In this document: positions 43,828-52,812 of the stretch, piece after piece
Numbering within the stretch: position 1 is the stretch's first letter
Layout of the letters: every line of letters begins with the position of its first letter
DNA from: an uncultured Eubacteriales bacterium
Lineage (GTDB): Bacteria > Bacillota > Clostridia > Christensenellales > Borkfalkiaceae
DNA: 64,000 nt
Direction of reading: 5' to 3'
Assembly (NCBI GenBank): GCA_900540805.1
Contig: UQHL01000015.1
Span: forward strand, 1 to 64,000
Position numbers and translations under genes: made by a program
Notes under the pieces: generated by a model
Seen by the model: only the letters and a program-made list of their open reading frames with translations
Database searches by the model: none
What the model was told of the DNA's origin: nothing

Positions 43828-44553
43828 ATGGCTACGGTATTTGAAAACAGACCCGCACCGGTATATACGCCGCCCGAAGAGGAAGCGGCTTTACATAACG
43901 CGCGCATCAAGGAGCGCTACGAACAATTGAGAAACGCCGAGGCAACCCAGCTTGCGGAGAGCATTTCCGAAGCGGAGAGGGCGCCTTATGCCGCTACCCG
44001 CGCTTCGGCTCCCACGCTCGCGCCCGAGCGTCCCGAAAGGACGGCTTCCTATCCCGCCGCACCCGCGACGGAAGGAGCGCCCCGTACGGCCGAATACGTA
44101 CACACCAAGGTGAATTCGCCTCTGTTCACGCCCGAAACGCTGGACAGGACGATCCGCCGTGAAGATTATGATTTTGCGCCGTCCGAAACGCCCGACGTCT
44201 CCGCCGCCGACCTCCTTGCGGCATCCGTGCAGACTGCGGGCGGTGCGGCGGTCGCGGAAATGCCCGTTACGGCGGTAAACGTCGGAGTACGGGAGGAGAG
44301 CTACGGCTTCAGCCGTTTCGCTAAAATGGTGATGGCGGCGTTTGCCGCGCTGGTTATCGTCATGTTGACGGTCATCTGCATCAATACGCAGGTGATAAGC
44401 TCCAAATCCGCGCAATTGAGGAGGCTGGAGACGGAAAGGCAGGCGCTCGTCGAAGAGAACGCCGCTCTGGAAGGCCGTATCGAGGAAGCCAAGTCTCCCG
44501 AAAAGATTTTGGAGTACGCGCAGGAACACGGAATGATTTTCGACGATAAGTAA
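43828..44553 (+). CDS. ftsL: FtsL-like division protein with a long cytoplasmic arm
   Basis: 241 residues from ATG 43828 (ribosome site GAAGGAGAG); a TTG at 43795 is less likely. The first about 170 residues are disordered and rich in Ala, Pro and Glu. Then comes one membrane helix (MAAFAALVIVMLTVICINTQ) and a short leucine-zipper coiled coil (SAQLRRLETERQALVEENAA). FtsL is usually only 90-120 residues, so the arm is far longer than normal. Identity rests on topology and position between rsmH and ftsI. It should join FtsQ in the divisome. Confidence 0.8.
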   Translation: MATVFENRPAPVYTPPEEEAALHNARIKERYEQLRNAEATQLAESISEAERAPYAATRASAPTLAPERPERTASYPAAPATEGAPRTAEYVHTKVNSPLFTPETLDRTIRREDYDFAPSETPDVSAADLLAASVQTAGGAAVAEMPVTAVNVGVREESYGFSRFAKMVMAAFAALVIVMLTVICINTQVISSKSAQLRRLETERQALVEENAALEGRIEEAKSPEKILEYAQEHGMIFDDK

Positions 44554-44580
44554 AAAAATTTCCGGAAGGAGAGAACGACC

Positions 44581-46332
44581 ATTAAAAAACCGACAACCGA
44601 TTATTCTGTATCTGTTTTACGAAAGAGGTTATTTGCCGTGTTCACGGCGATAACCTTTCTTTTTTGCATTTTAGCGGGCCGTTTCTTTTACGTACAGGTC
44701 GTCTGGAGCGGTCAGCTGGGCTATCGTGCTTTGGATCAATGGATGCGCGAAATTCCCGTCGTGGCGGAGCGCGGCCTCGTCACCGACCGCAACGGCGTGG
44801 TGCTGGCGGAAAACAATACCTCCTATACGGTGTTTGCCCGCTCCAACGCGGTCAAGGATAAGACGGGCACCGCGCGCCTGCTTTCCGATTGTCTCGGGGT
44901 GGACGGCGACACGCTGTTGAAAAAACTCGAATCGGTCAAGGCGTCGGAGATTACGGTGGCGCGGCACGTGGGCAAGGGCGCGATAGAGACGCTGGCCGAA
45001 GCCAATCCCGAAGGCGTTTATTATTCCCGGGACAATACGCGCGTCTATCCCAAGGGCGATTCGCTTTGTCAGGTGCTCGGCTTTACTTCAACCGACAATT
45101 CGGGTACCACAGGGATCGAAAAATATTACGATAAATATCTCGCGGGGACGAACGGGGAACTGCTTTACGAAACCGACCTTGTCGGTGTCAACCTTAAGGG
45201 CGCGGTTGCTGCCTATCGCCCCGCCGAGGACGGCATGAACGTTAAACTCACCGTCGATTACGGGATACAGTCCGTCTGCGAAAGCGTCATGGCGAAGGCC
45301 TTCGAGGAACATTCGCCCGTATCCGCAGAGTGTATCGTGCTCGATCCCGACACTTTTGAGATTCTCGCCATGGCAAATTATCCGGGGTACGATCTCAACG
45401 ACGTGCCGCGGGACGAGACAGAGCTTTTGAACAGCCTTTCCAGAAACCGTATCGTCTGCGATATTTACGAACCCGGCTCCACGTTCAAGGTCGTCACCGC
45501 GGCCGCGGACATCGAGGAATCCCTCAGGGGAAACCGCAACGCCTTTTCGACGAGCTACGTATTTCCCAGCAGCCGCACGCGGTCGGTGGACGGCACGACG
45601 GTAAAGTGCTGGAGCAACCACGCAAACGGCAAGCACTGCAACCAGACGCTCGCCGACGCGCTCAACAACAGCTGTAACCCCTGCTTTACGGATATCGCGC
45701 TCGCACTGGGGACTTCGACTTTTTACGATTACCTTTCCGCGTTCGGCTTCGGCAAGACGACGGGGATCGATTACAGCGGCGAGGCGTTGGGTATGCTGCT
45801 GCCTGAAACGGCGGTGAGGGACTGCGATCTCGCGCGTATCGGCTTCGGGCAGACGATCGCGGTGTCGGGGATACAGCTCGCCTGCGCCACCGCGGCGGCG
45901 GTCAACGGCGGATATTATTATACGCCCCATCTCGTCAAAAGCATTTACGCTTCCGACGGGTACGTGCTTCAGGACGTGGAAAAAACGCTGAAAAACAGAA
46001 CGATCAGCGAAAAGGCCTCCTCGACGCTCGCCGCCATGCTGGAGGGCGTCGTCCGCGACGGCAGCGGCAAAAAAGCGTACATAGAGGGCTACAGGGTCGG
46101 CGGCAAGACGGGTACGGCGCAGAAATACGAGGACGGACACATCGCCGCAGGAAAATACGTTTCTTCCTTCGTCGGCTTTTTCCCTGCGGATAACCCGCAG
46201 TATCTCGCTCTCGTCATCATAGACGAGCCGCAGGGCGCTTATTACGGAAGCTCGGTGGCCGCGCCGTGCGCGAAAGAAATTTTCGAGGGAATTATCGCTC
46301 TGAAAAACATACAACCCTACCAAAGCGAATAA
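44581..46332 (+). CDS. ftsI: Division transpeptidase (penicillin-binding protein, FtsI/PbpB type)
   Basis: 583 residues if translation starts at ATT 44581. That codon has AAGGAG nine bases upstream and gives the expected cytoplasmic tail ending in VLRKRLF before the membrane helix (TAITFLFCILAGRFFYVQVV). No ATG, GTG or TTG occurs in this frame between the ftsL stop and GTG 44638, which lies inside the helix region. The dimerisation domain is followed by the transpeptidase with EPGSTFK (Ser about 300), the SxN-type NNSCN and GGKTGTAQKY (near 508). No PASTA domains. It cross-links septal peptidoglycan. Confidence 0.93.
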   Translation: MKKPTTDYSVSVLRKRLFAVFTAITFLFCILAGRFFYVQVVWSGQLGYRALDQWMREIPVVAERGLVTDRNGVVLAENNTSYTVFARSNAVKDKTGTARLLSDCLGVDGDTLLKKLESVKASEITVARHVGKGAIETLAEANPEGVYYSRDNTRVYPKGDSLCQVLGFTSTDNSGTTGIEKYYDKYLAGTNGELLYETDLVGVNLKGAVAAYRPAEDGMNVKLTVDYGIQSVCESVMAKAFEEHSPVSAECIVLDPDTFEILAMANYPGYDLNDVPRDETELLNSLSRNRIVCDIYEPGSTFKVVTAAADIEESLRGNRNAFSTSYVFPSSRTRSVDGTTVKCWSNHANGKHCNQTLADALNNSCNPCFTDIALALGTSTFYDYLSAFGFGKTTGIDYSGEALGMLLPETAVRDCDLARIGFGQTIAVSGIQLACATAAAVNGGYYYTPHLVKSIYASDGYVLQDVEKTLKNRTISEKASSTLAAMLEGVVRDGSGKKAYIEGYRVGGKTGTAQKYEDGHIAAGKYVSSFVGFFPADNPQYLALVIIDEPQGAYYGSSVAAPCAKEIFEGIIALKNIQPYQSE

Positions 46333-46353
46333 ATATAGAGTGAAGGAAATCGC

Positions 46354-46373
46354 GGCCGCGGCTGTTCGCGGCC
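46354..46373 (+). promoter_or_regulatory. Hairpin ahead of murE
   Basis: GGCCGCG pairs perfectly with CGCGGCC around GCTGTT, directly before the AAAGGGG ribosome site of murE. No T run follows. It may lower ribosome access or stabilise processed mRNA. Confidence 0.4.
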
Positions 46374-46389
46374 TAAAGGGGTGCACATC

Positions 46390-47892
46390 ATGCTTTTATC
46401 GGAGCTTGCCCGCTGCGTCGGGGGCGCGCGTATCGTATGCGGGGCCAAAAATATGCAGACGTCGGAAAATACGCAGATCCGCGGGCTGACCGCGGACAGC
46501 CGCTTCTGCTCGACGGGAGACTTGTTTTTCTGCCTGACGGGCGGAAAAACGGACTCTCACGTCTATGCGCGGGACGCCGAGGAAGCGGGCGCTGCCGCCG
46601 TCGTGACGGAACGTGAGCTCGAGCTGAAGATTCCGCAGCTCGTCGTGCCCGATTCGCGCGCCGCCATGGGGCTGATCGCCTCCGCCTTTTACGACCATGC
46701 CGCGGAAAAGCTGAAAATTATCGGCATCACGGGCACCAACGGAAAAACGACCACGTCCTACATGCTGGCCTCCGTGCTCCGCCGCGCGGGAAAGACGGTG
46801 GCGGTGGTCGGGACGCTGGGGATCTATTACGGCAAAAAGCAGATCGCGCCCGAACTGACCACGCCCGATCCGCTCTTTTTGCACAAGATGTTTGCGGATA
46901 TGGTAAAAAGCGGGGTGGAATATGTGGTGGCTGAAGTGTCCGCACACGCGCTTTTTTACCGCAAAGAGGAAGGAATCCCGTTTGCGGCGTGTATCTTTAC
47001 CAATTTCACGCAGGATCACCTTGATTTCTTTCGCACCATGGAAAAGTATAAGGCGGCGAAAAAGCTGCTCTTTACGCCCGAGAGGTGTCCGATCGCGGTG
47101 CTAAACGGCGACGACGCGGTGGGGCGGGAGATCGGAGGGCTTCGCGGCGAATCGGACAAGGCGGGTAAGACGAGTACGGTGTTTTACGGTTTGGAGACTC
47201 CCGCGGAAGCGTTTGCTGTGATTACCTCGGAGGAGCTTTACGGCTGCGAATTTATGCTCAATCTGTCCGACAATTTATGCCGCATTTCCCTGCCGATGAC
47301 GGGACGGCACAACGTTTACAATGCAATGGCCGCGGCGGCGTGCGCGTACGCGCTGGGAATCCGCACCGAGGCGATTGCGGGAGGATTGAGCGGCATGAAA
47401 CCCGTGCGGGGCAGGCTGGAGCCCGCGGGTAAATTTCACGGCGCGGATATCTTCGTCGATTTCGCGCATACGCCCGACGGCCTGGAAAAATCGCTCGCCG
47501 CGCTGAAGTCGCACTGTAAGGGCAGGCTGATTTGTCTGTTCGGGTGCGGCGGCAACCGCGACCGCACCAAGCGGTCGATTATGGGCGAAACGGTGGCGCG
47601 AAAGGCGGATTTCTCCGTGCTCACTTCAGATAATCCGCGCTACGAGGACCCTTACGACATCATCGCGGAGATCGAAAAGGGGTACAGGCGGTTTTCCGTA
47701 CACTATGCCGTCGTGCCCGAACGGGAGAAGGCGATTTACTATGCGGTGGGGCTTTTGAAGAAAGGGGATATCCTGCTTGTGGCGGGCAAGGGCGGAGAGG
47801 ATTATCAGGAGATTATGGGTATAAAATATTCCTATAACGACAATGCTGTAATCAGGGAGGCGTTAAGCCAAAAGCCGGACAATCCGCTTTGA
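46390..47892 (+). CDS. murE: UDP-MurNAc-tripeptide synthetase, meso-DAP type
   Basis: 500 residues from ATG 46390 (ribosome site AAAGGGG; GTG 46381 is the alternative). ATP-binding motif GITGTNGKTTTSYM, middle domain with TNFTQDHLDFF and the carbamylated-Lys region. The C-terminal domain has LTSDNPRYEDP, whose DNPR motif marks enzymes that add meso-diaminopimelate rather than lysine. Cytoplasmic step of peptidoglycan precursor synthesis. Confidence 0.96.
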   Translation: MLLSELARCVGGARIVCGAKNMQTSENTQIRGLTADSRFCSTGDLFFCLTGGKTDSHVYARDAEEAGAAAVVTERELELKIPQLVVPDSRAAMGLIASAFYDHAAEKLKIIGITGTNGKTTTSYMLASVLRRAGKTVAVVGTLGIYYGKKQIAPELTTPDPLFLHKMFADMVKSGVEYVVAEVSAHALFYRKEEGIPFAACIFTNFTQDHLDFFRTMEKYKAAKKLLFTPERCPIAVLNGDDAVGREIGGLRGESDKAGKTSTVFYGLETPAEAFAVITSEELYGCEFMLNLSDNLCRISLPMTGRHNVYNAMAAAACAYALGIRTEAIAGGLSGMKPVRGRLEPAGKFHGADIFVDFAHTPDGLEKSLAALKSHCKGRLICLFGCGGNRDRTKRSIMGETVARKADFSVLTSDNPRYEDPYDIIAEIEKGYRRFSVHYAVVPEREKAIYYAVGLLKKGDILLVAGKGGEDYQEIMGIKYSYNDNAVIREALSQKPDNPL

Positions 47893-47905
47893 AGCCTTGA
47901 TTTTT

Positions 47906-48859
47906 ATGAAAAATTATCTCGCAGCCGCGCTCGTCGCGTTTTTATTGTCTCTCGTCTTCTGTCTGCTGCTTATCCCCGTCCTGAGAAAGCTGAAAGCGGG
48001 ACAGAATATACTCTCTTACGTAAAGGAACACAAAGGCAAAAGCGGTACGCCCACCATGGGCGGACTCGCTTTTGTTTTGTCCGCGGTGCTCGCGGAAGCC
48101 GTCTTTCTCAAAAAGTTCGACCGCGTGGCGGTCGTTTCCCTGACGGTAGGGTTTGCCTATCTGCTGGTGGGGCTTCTGGACGACGTGCTTAAAAAGAAGC
48201 ATAAAGAAAATCTCGGGCTCAAGGCTTGGCAAAAGGCGCTCTTTCAGACGTTTGCCGCCGTTTTTGCGGGCCTCTTCTGCGTCCGCGCGGGTCTTACTAC
48301 CTTAAATCTCCCCTTCACACACAAAAGCGTGGACATCGGCTGGGGCATGGTGCCTCTGGCGGTATTCGTCTTTCTTGCCACGGTCAACAGCGTCAATCTG
48401 ACCGACGGATTGGACGGGCTGGCTGCGGGTACGTCACTGCCGTTCTTTCTCTGTCTCGGCCTGCTGATCGCCGTGCAGGGCAGATTTCCCTCTCTGGCGC
48501 TTTTATCCTTCTGCCTTTGCGGCGCGCTCGCGGCGTACCTGATTTTCAACGTCTCGCCCGCGGCGGTATTTATGGGGGATACAGGCTCGCTGGCTTTGGG
48601 CGGCTTCGCTTCCTGTATCGGAGTTTTCACGGGAAACACTCTTTATATCGCCGTCGTGGGAATTATGTTTGTCCTTTCGAGCATAACCGTTATCATTCAG
48701 GTAATATACTATAAGGCTACGGGCGGTAAACGGGTCTTTCTCATGGCGCCCGTGCATCATCACTTTCAGGAAAAAGGTTATTCTGAGGCGAAGATTTCCT
48801 ACGCCTATGCCGTCGTAACCGCGATTCTCGGCGCGCTGTGCGTGATCGCCCAACTCTAA
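47906..48859 (+). CDS. mraY: Phospho-MurNAc-pentapeptide transferase
   Basis: 317 residues, ten membrane helices, normal size. KSGTPTMGGLAFVLSAV, NLTDGLDGLAAG, FMGDTGSLALGG and APVHHHFQEKGY are the conserved MraY motifs. It makes lipid I. The ATG 47906 has no clear ribosome site and follows murE by 13 bases, so translation is probably coupled. Normally murF would lie between murE and mraY; it does not here. Confidence 0.97.
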   Translation: MKNYLAAALVAFLLSLVFCLLLIPVLRKLKAGQNILSYVKEHKGKSGTPTMGGLAFVLSAVLAEAVFLKKFDRVAVVSLTVGFAYLLVGLLDDVLKKKHKENLGLKAWQKALFQTFAAVFAGLFCVRAGLTTLNLPFTHKSVDIGWGMVPLAVFVFLATVNSVNLTDGLDGLAAGTSLPFFLCLGLLIAVQGRFPSLALLSFCLCGALAAYLIFNVSPAAVFMGDTGSLALGGFASCIGVFTGNTLYIAVVGIMFVLSSITVIIQVIYYKATGGKRVFLMAPVHHHFQEKGYSEAKISYAYAVVTAILGALCVIAQL

Positions 48860-48879
48860 AAAATCAAACGGAGGAGTTC

Positions 48880-50370
48880 ATGTATCCCGTAAGACAAACG
48901 TTTCTCGTGCTCGGCTTATCCCGCTCGGGGTGTGCCGCGGCCGAATTTTTACTGGAAAGAAAAGCGAAGGTATTCGTCTATGACGACGTGGCGGGCGAAG
49001 CGGTGGAAAAATCCGCGCGTCTGCTGGAGGAAAAGGGCGCTGAACGGGCGACGAAAGAACAGATTTCCCGTATGCACGAAATCTGCGACGCGCTGGTTTT
49101 AAGCCCGGGAATCCCCATCGACCATCCGACGGCGGTGGCGTTCAAGCGGAGCGGCAAGGCGGTGATCGGTGAAACGGAGCTGGCGGCAAGATATATGCGC
49201 TGTCCCGTAGCGGCGGTGACGGGAACCAACGGAAAAACCACCACCGTCAGCATGCTGGCGAAGATACTCTCCGAGGGCGGATATAGAGCGGAGGCGTGCG
49301 GCAATATCGGTTCGCCGATGATCAAATACATATCTTTGGGAGAAAACGACGTGGCCGTGGCGGAAATTTCCAGCTTCCAGCTGGAGACGCTCAATTCCCT
49401 GTGTCCGCACGTGGGGGTAGTGCTCAATGTTACGGAGGATCATCTCAACCGTCATTACAACATGGAGAATTACATATTTCTGAAGAGCAAGCTTTTGAAA
49501 AACAGTACGGAAGCGGAATACGCGGTGCTCAATTTCGACGACGGAATCGTGCGCGGGTTTGCCGAAAAGACAAAGGCGAGGATCTTCTATTTTTCCGTCA
49601 GGGAGCGGGTGCACGGCGCCTATCTCGAAAACGGAACTCTGTATTTCTGCGGCGAAAAGATCATGCCCGCTTCCGAGCTGCTCACCGACGGGCTCCACAA
49701 CGTCCAAAACGCCCTCGCGGCGATTGCGGCGGCAAAAATCATGGGGATAAGCTCCGAGAGCATCGCGCGGTCGCTCGCTTCCTTCAAGGGGATTAAGCAC
49801 CGTATCGAATTGGTGGGGGAAGCGGACGGCATAAAATATATCGACGATTCCAAGGGCACCAACGTCGATGCCACAATCAAGGCGGTGGGGTGCATGAAGG
49901 AGGAGACGGTTCTTCTCGTCGGCGGCAAGGATAAAGGTTACGATTACGACAAGCTGTTTGTCAAGCTTCGGACGTCCAACGTGGTGCACGCGGTTCTGTA
50001 CGGGGAAAACCGTTTCCGGCTGTTCGAAAGCGCGCTGCGCTGCGGCTTCGAGCGCATAACCCTCTGCGTCGGGTTCGAATTTGCGGTACGGCTGGCCCGC
50101 ATGCTGGCCGCGAGAGGGCAGACGGTGCTTTTAAGCCCCGCCAGCGCAAGCTTCGACGAGTTTGCAAGTTATGAAGAGAGAGGTGATAGATTTGTCGAAA
50201 TCGTCCGTACCTTCGAGGAGGAAGCGCTCCGCGCCAAAGCAGAAAAGCCCGAAAGGAAGCCCGAAAAGATCGTCGTCGATGACGGCGGAAGCGACCGCGG
50301 AGCCCTTCCTGCCGCAGATACGGGCGAGGACAGCGCTTCAGACGACGAAGGGGAAGGAGCGGACGAGTAG
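48880..50370 (+). CDS. murD: UDP-MurNAc-L-alanine:D-glutamate ligase, extended
   Basis: 496 residues from ATG 48880 (ribosome site GGAGGA). VTGTNGKTTTVSML is the ATP loop, NVTEDHLNRHY the central motif and IDDSKGTNVDAT the C-terminal motif. SPASASFDEFASYEERGDRF followed by EIVRTF is the usual end. The protein then runs on for about 48 acidic residues ending DDEGEGADE. That tail is read from DNA that also encodes the basic start of FtsW in another frame. Confidence 0.96.
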   Translation: MYPVRQTFLVLGLSRSGCAAAEFLLERKAKVFVYDDVAGEAVEKSARLLEEKGAERATKEQISRMHEICDALVLSPGIPIDHPTAVAFKRSGKAVIGETELAARYMRCPVAAVTGTNGKTTTVSMLAKILSEGGYRAEACGNIGSPMIKYISLGENDVAVAEISSFQLETLNSLCPHVGVVLNVTEDHLNRHYNMENYIFLKSKLLKNSTEAEYAVLNFDDGIVRGFAEKTKARIFYFSVRERVHGAYLENGTLYFCGEKIMPASELLTDGLHNVQNALAAIAAAKIMGISSESIARSLASFKGIKHRIELVGEADGIKYIDDSKGTNVDATIKAVGCMKEETVLLVGGKDKGYDYDKLFVKLRTSNVVHAVLYGENRFRLFESALRCGFERITLCVGFEFAVRLARMLAARGQTVLLSPASASFDEFASYEERGDRFVEIVRTFEEEALRAKAEKPERKPEKIVVDDGGSDRGALPAADTGEDSASDDEGEGADE

Positions 50371-51493
50371 GGCGACGGGCGATCTGACCATTCCTATTCT
50401 GACGATACTGCTTTCCGCCTTCGGCGTATTGATGGTATATTCTGCCAGCTCTTATACGGCAAAGACGCAGTACGGCGACGAATTCTATTTCATGAAGAAA
50501 CAGCTTCTCGGCTTCGTGGTGGGGATTATCGCCATGGGCTTTATGGCGTTTTTCGACTGTCAGAAGCTGAAAAAGATCCGTTATGGGGCGCTGATCGTGC
50601 CGCTGGTACTGCTCGCCCTCGTATTCGTCCCCGGGATCGGGCGCAGCAATTACGGCGCCACTCGTTGGATCGGGATAGGAAGTATTACCATTCAGCCCTC
50701 CGAGCTCGCAAAATACGGCTTCGTTATCTTTGCTTCGGCCTATATGTCGGAACATATGGATTCCATGCGCACCTTCAAGGGGGCGCTGCCCGTCCTGCTT
50801 GCGGGCGGCGCGGTCTGCGTGCTCATCATTATCGAGCCGAATATGTCCGTCACGATGTGCGTGGGGCTTCTCATGCTGGCGATGATCTTTCTCGGCGGCA
50901 TGAAAATGAAGTATTTCCTCATTATTCTTGTCCCCGCGCTGGTCGCTGTTCCCGTGCTCATTTTGATGGAGCCGTACAGACTTTTGCGTTTAAGCGCCTT
51001 TATCGATCCGTGGGCCTCTCCGAAAAACGAGGGCTATCAGCTGATTCAGTCGCTGTATGCGTTGGGAAACGGCGGCTGGTTCGGCACGGGATTGTTCCGA
51101 TCGCGGCAGAAATATCGTTTTCTGCCCTTTGCCGAAAGCGACTTTATTCTGTCCATCATCGGCGAGGAATTCGGGTTTGTGGGGATATGTATCCTTTTTC
51201 TTTTGAGCGGGATACTCATTTATAAGGGAATCAAGACCGCGGCCGAGTCGGATAATTTTTTCTCCTTTCTTTTAGCTTCGGGGATTACGCTCGTCTATGG
51301 AATCCAGACGGTGATAAACGCATTGGTTGTCAGCGGGACGATCCCGCCCACGGGGCTGCCTCTGCCGCTGGTGAGCTCGGGCAATACGTCGCTGATCATC
51401 ACGATGGCGTCGATGGGGATTCTGTACGGGATATCCAGACAAAACGCAATCGCCCGCGCGGGCGGGAAAAGGGTGAACAAACGGCGGCGTTGA
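50192..51493 (+). CDS. ftsW: Septal peptidoglycan polymerase FtsW
   Basis: 433 residues if it starts at TTG 50192, which follows AGAGGTG by seven bases; ATG 50171 is possible but lies before that ribosome site. The first about 65 residues are basic and disordered (KSSVPSRRKRSAPKQKSPKG), then ten membrane helices of the SEDS family. RWIGIGSITIQPSELAKYGF, MTVCVGL-like segments and FAESDFILSIIGEEFGFVG are typical, and TGLPLPLVSSGNTSLI closes it. Starts about 180 bases inside murD. murG, the usual next gene, is absent. Confidence 0.94.
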   Translation: MSKSSVPSRRKRSAPKQKSPKGSPKRSSSMTAEATAEPFLPQIRARTALQTTKGKERTSRATGDLTIPILTILLSAFGVLMVYSASSYTAKTQYGDEFYFMKKQLLGFVVGIIAMGFMAFFDCQKLKKIRYGALIVPLVLLALVFVPGIGRSNYGATRWIGIGSITIQPSELAKYGFVIFASAYMSEHMDSMRTFKGALPVLLAGGAVCVLIIIEPNMSVTMCVGLLMLAMIFLGGMKMKYFLIILVPALVAVPVLILMEPYRLLRLSAFIDPWASPKNEGYQLIQSLYALGNGGWFGTGLFRSRQKYRFLPFAESDFILSIIGEEFGFVGICILFLLSGILIYKGIKTAAESDNFFSFLLASGITLVYGIQTVINALVVSGTIPPTGLPLPLVSSGNTSLIITMASMGILYGISRQNAIARAGGKRVNKRRR

Positions 51494-51526
51494 TTCATAC
51501 AATAAAACATAAGGAGTTATTATTGT

Positions 51527-52783
51527 ATGGATAAATTTATTATAGAGGGCGGCGGAAAACTCTATGGCAGAACGGAAATCCAGGCCGCTAAAAATTCCGT
51601 ACTGCCGCTTCTCGCCGCATCTGTTTTAACCGATGAACAAGTGACGATACGGGATGTGCCCGCCATCTCGGATGTGGAAAATATGTTGCACATACTAAGC
51701 GAACTCGGCTGCGGAATCAGCCGTACGGCAGACAGTGTAATCATCGACAGCGTGAACGCAGTTTCCCACGAAATCCCCGCGAGGCTTACAAAGGAACTGC
51801 GTTCTTCCGTTTTTATGCTGGGTTCGGTGCTCACCCGCTTCCGCCGCGCGAAAATTTCCTATCCCGGCGGCTGCGATATCGGGCTTCGTCCCATCGACCT
51901 GCATCTTGCGGGGTTAAAGCGGCTGGGCGTAAAGATCGAGGAGGATAAGGGGTACATAACATGCAGCTGCGATAAGCTTTCGGGCGCGGATATTCTTCTG
52001 GATTTTCCCAGCGTGGGAGCCACGGAAAACATCATTCTGGCTTCCGCGAAGGCGGAGGGGACAACGGTGATTCGCAACGCCGCAAAGGAGCCGGAGATCG
52101 TCGATCTGCAAAATTTCTTAAACGCCATGGGCGGAAGAGTGAGCGGCGCGGGCGGCGGCACGGTCGTGGTGGAGGGCGTGGAAAGACTTCACGGGATAGA
52201 ATATACGCCTATCAAGGACAGAATCGAAGCGGGAACTTTCCTCATTGCCGCGGCTTCGTGCGGCGGAGAAATCGAGATCGAAGGGGTTCCGCAGGAAAAT
52301 ATTGCGGCGCTTTTGCATAAACTGCGCGAAAACGGTTGCAAAATACATATAAAAAATGATAAAATAACATTGAGGAGCAGCGGGCGGTTGGTTTCCGCCG
52401 ATCTGATAGAGACTACGCCCTTTCCCGGTTTTCCCACCGACCTGCAGGCGCAATTTTCCGCGCTTGCGTGTACGACTTCGGGAACAACTCTCGTAGTGGA
52501 AAATCTGTTTGAGACGAGATATAAATACGCGGGCGAACTCAAACGCATGGGCGCCGACATTACCGTCCGAGGCCGAAACGCCGTAATCCGCGGCGTGGAA
52601 AGGCTGCACGGCGCGTGCGTTACCGCCGGGGATCTTCGCGGGGGCGCGGCGCTCGTCATCGCGGCTTTGAAAGCGGAGGGGGAAAGCTGCGTCGTCGATC
52701 TGTCGCACGTTGACAGGGGATACGCCGATTTCGAATATAAGCTGAAAAAACTCGGGGCTAAAATCCGTCGGGTACGGGTGTAA
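51527..52783 (+). CDS. murA: UDP-GlcNAc 1-carboxyvinyltransferase
   Basis: 418 residues, normal length. AAKNSVLPLLAA near the start and the active loop PGGCDIGLRPIDLHLAGLKR with the catalytic Cys (about residue 115) mark it as a standard, fosfomycin-sensitive type. First committed step of peptidoglycan synthesis. Ribosome site AAGGAG. Preceded by ftsW and followed by ftsQ. Confidence 0.97.
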   Translation: MDKFIIEGGGKLYGRTEIQAAKNSVLPLLAASVLTDEQVTIRDVPAISDVENMLHILSELGCGISRTADSVIIDSVNAVSHEIPARLTKELRSSVFMLGSVLTRFRRAKISYPGGCDIGLRPIDLHLAGLKRLGVKIEEDKGYITCSCDKLSGADILLDFPSVGATENIILASAKAEGTTVIRNAAKEPEIVDLQNFLNAMGGRVSGAGGGTVVVEGVERLHGIEYTPIKDRIEAGTFLIAAASCGGEIEIEGVPQENIAALLHKLRENGCKIHIKNDKITLRSSGRLVSADLIETTPFPGFPTDLQAQFSALACTTSGTTLVVENLFETRYKYAGELKRMGADITVRGRNAVIRGVERLHGACVTAGDLRGGAALVIAALKAEGESCVVDLSHVDRGYADFEYKLKKLGAKIRRVRV

Positions 52784-52812
52784 GCCGCGGGGATATAAGG
52801 AAGGAAGCATGC

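Noticed and set aside
45088..46386. A 432-codon minus-strand frame opposite ftsI
   Set aside because: Mirror frame of a GC-rich coding region; Arg-rich, no known motif and no promoter.
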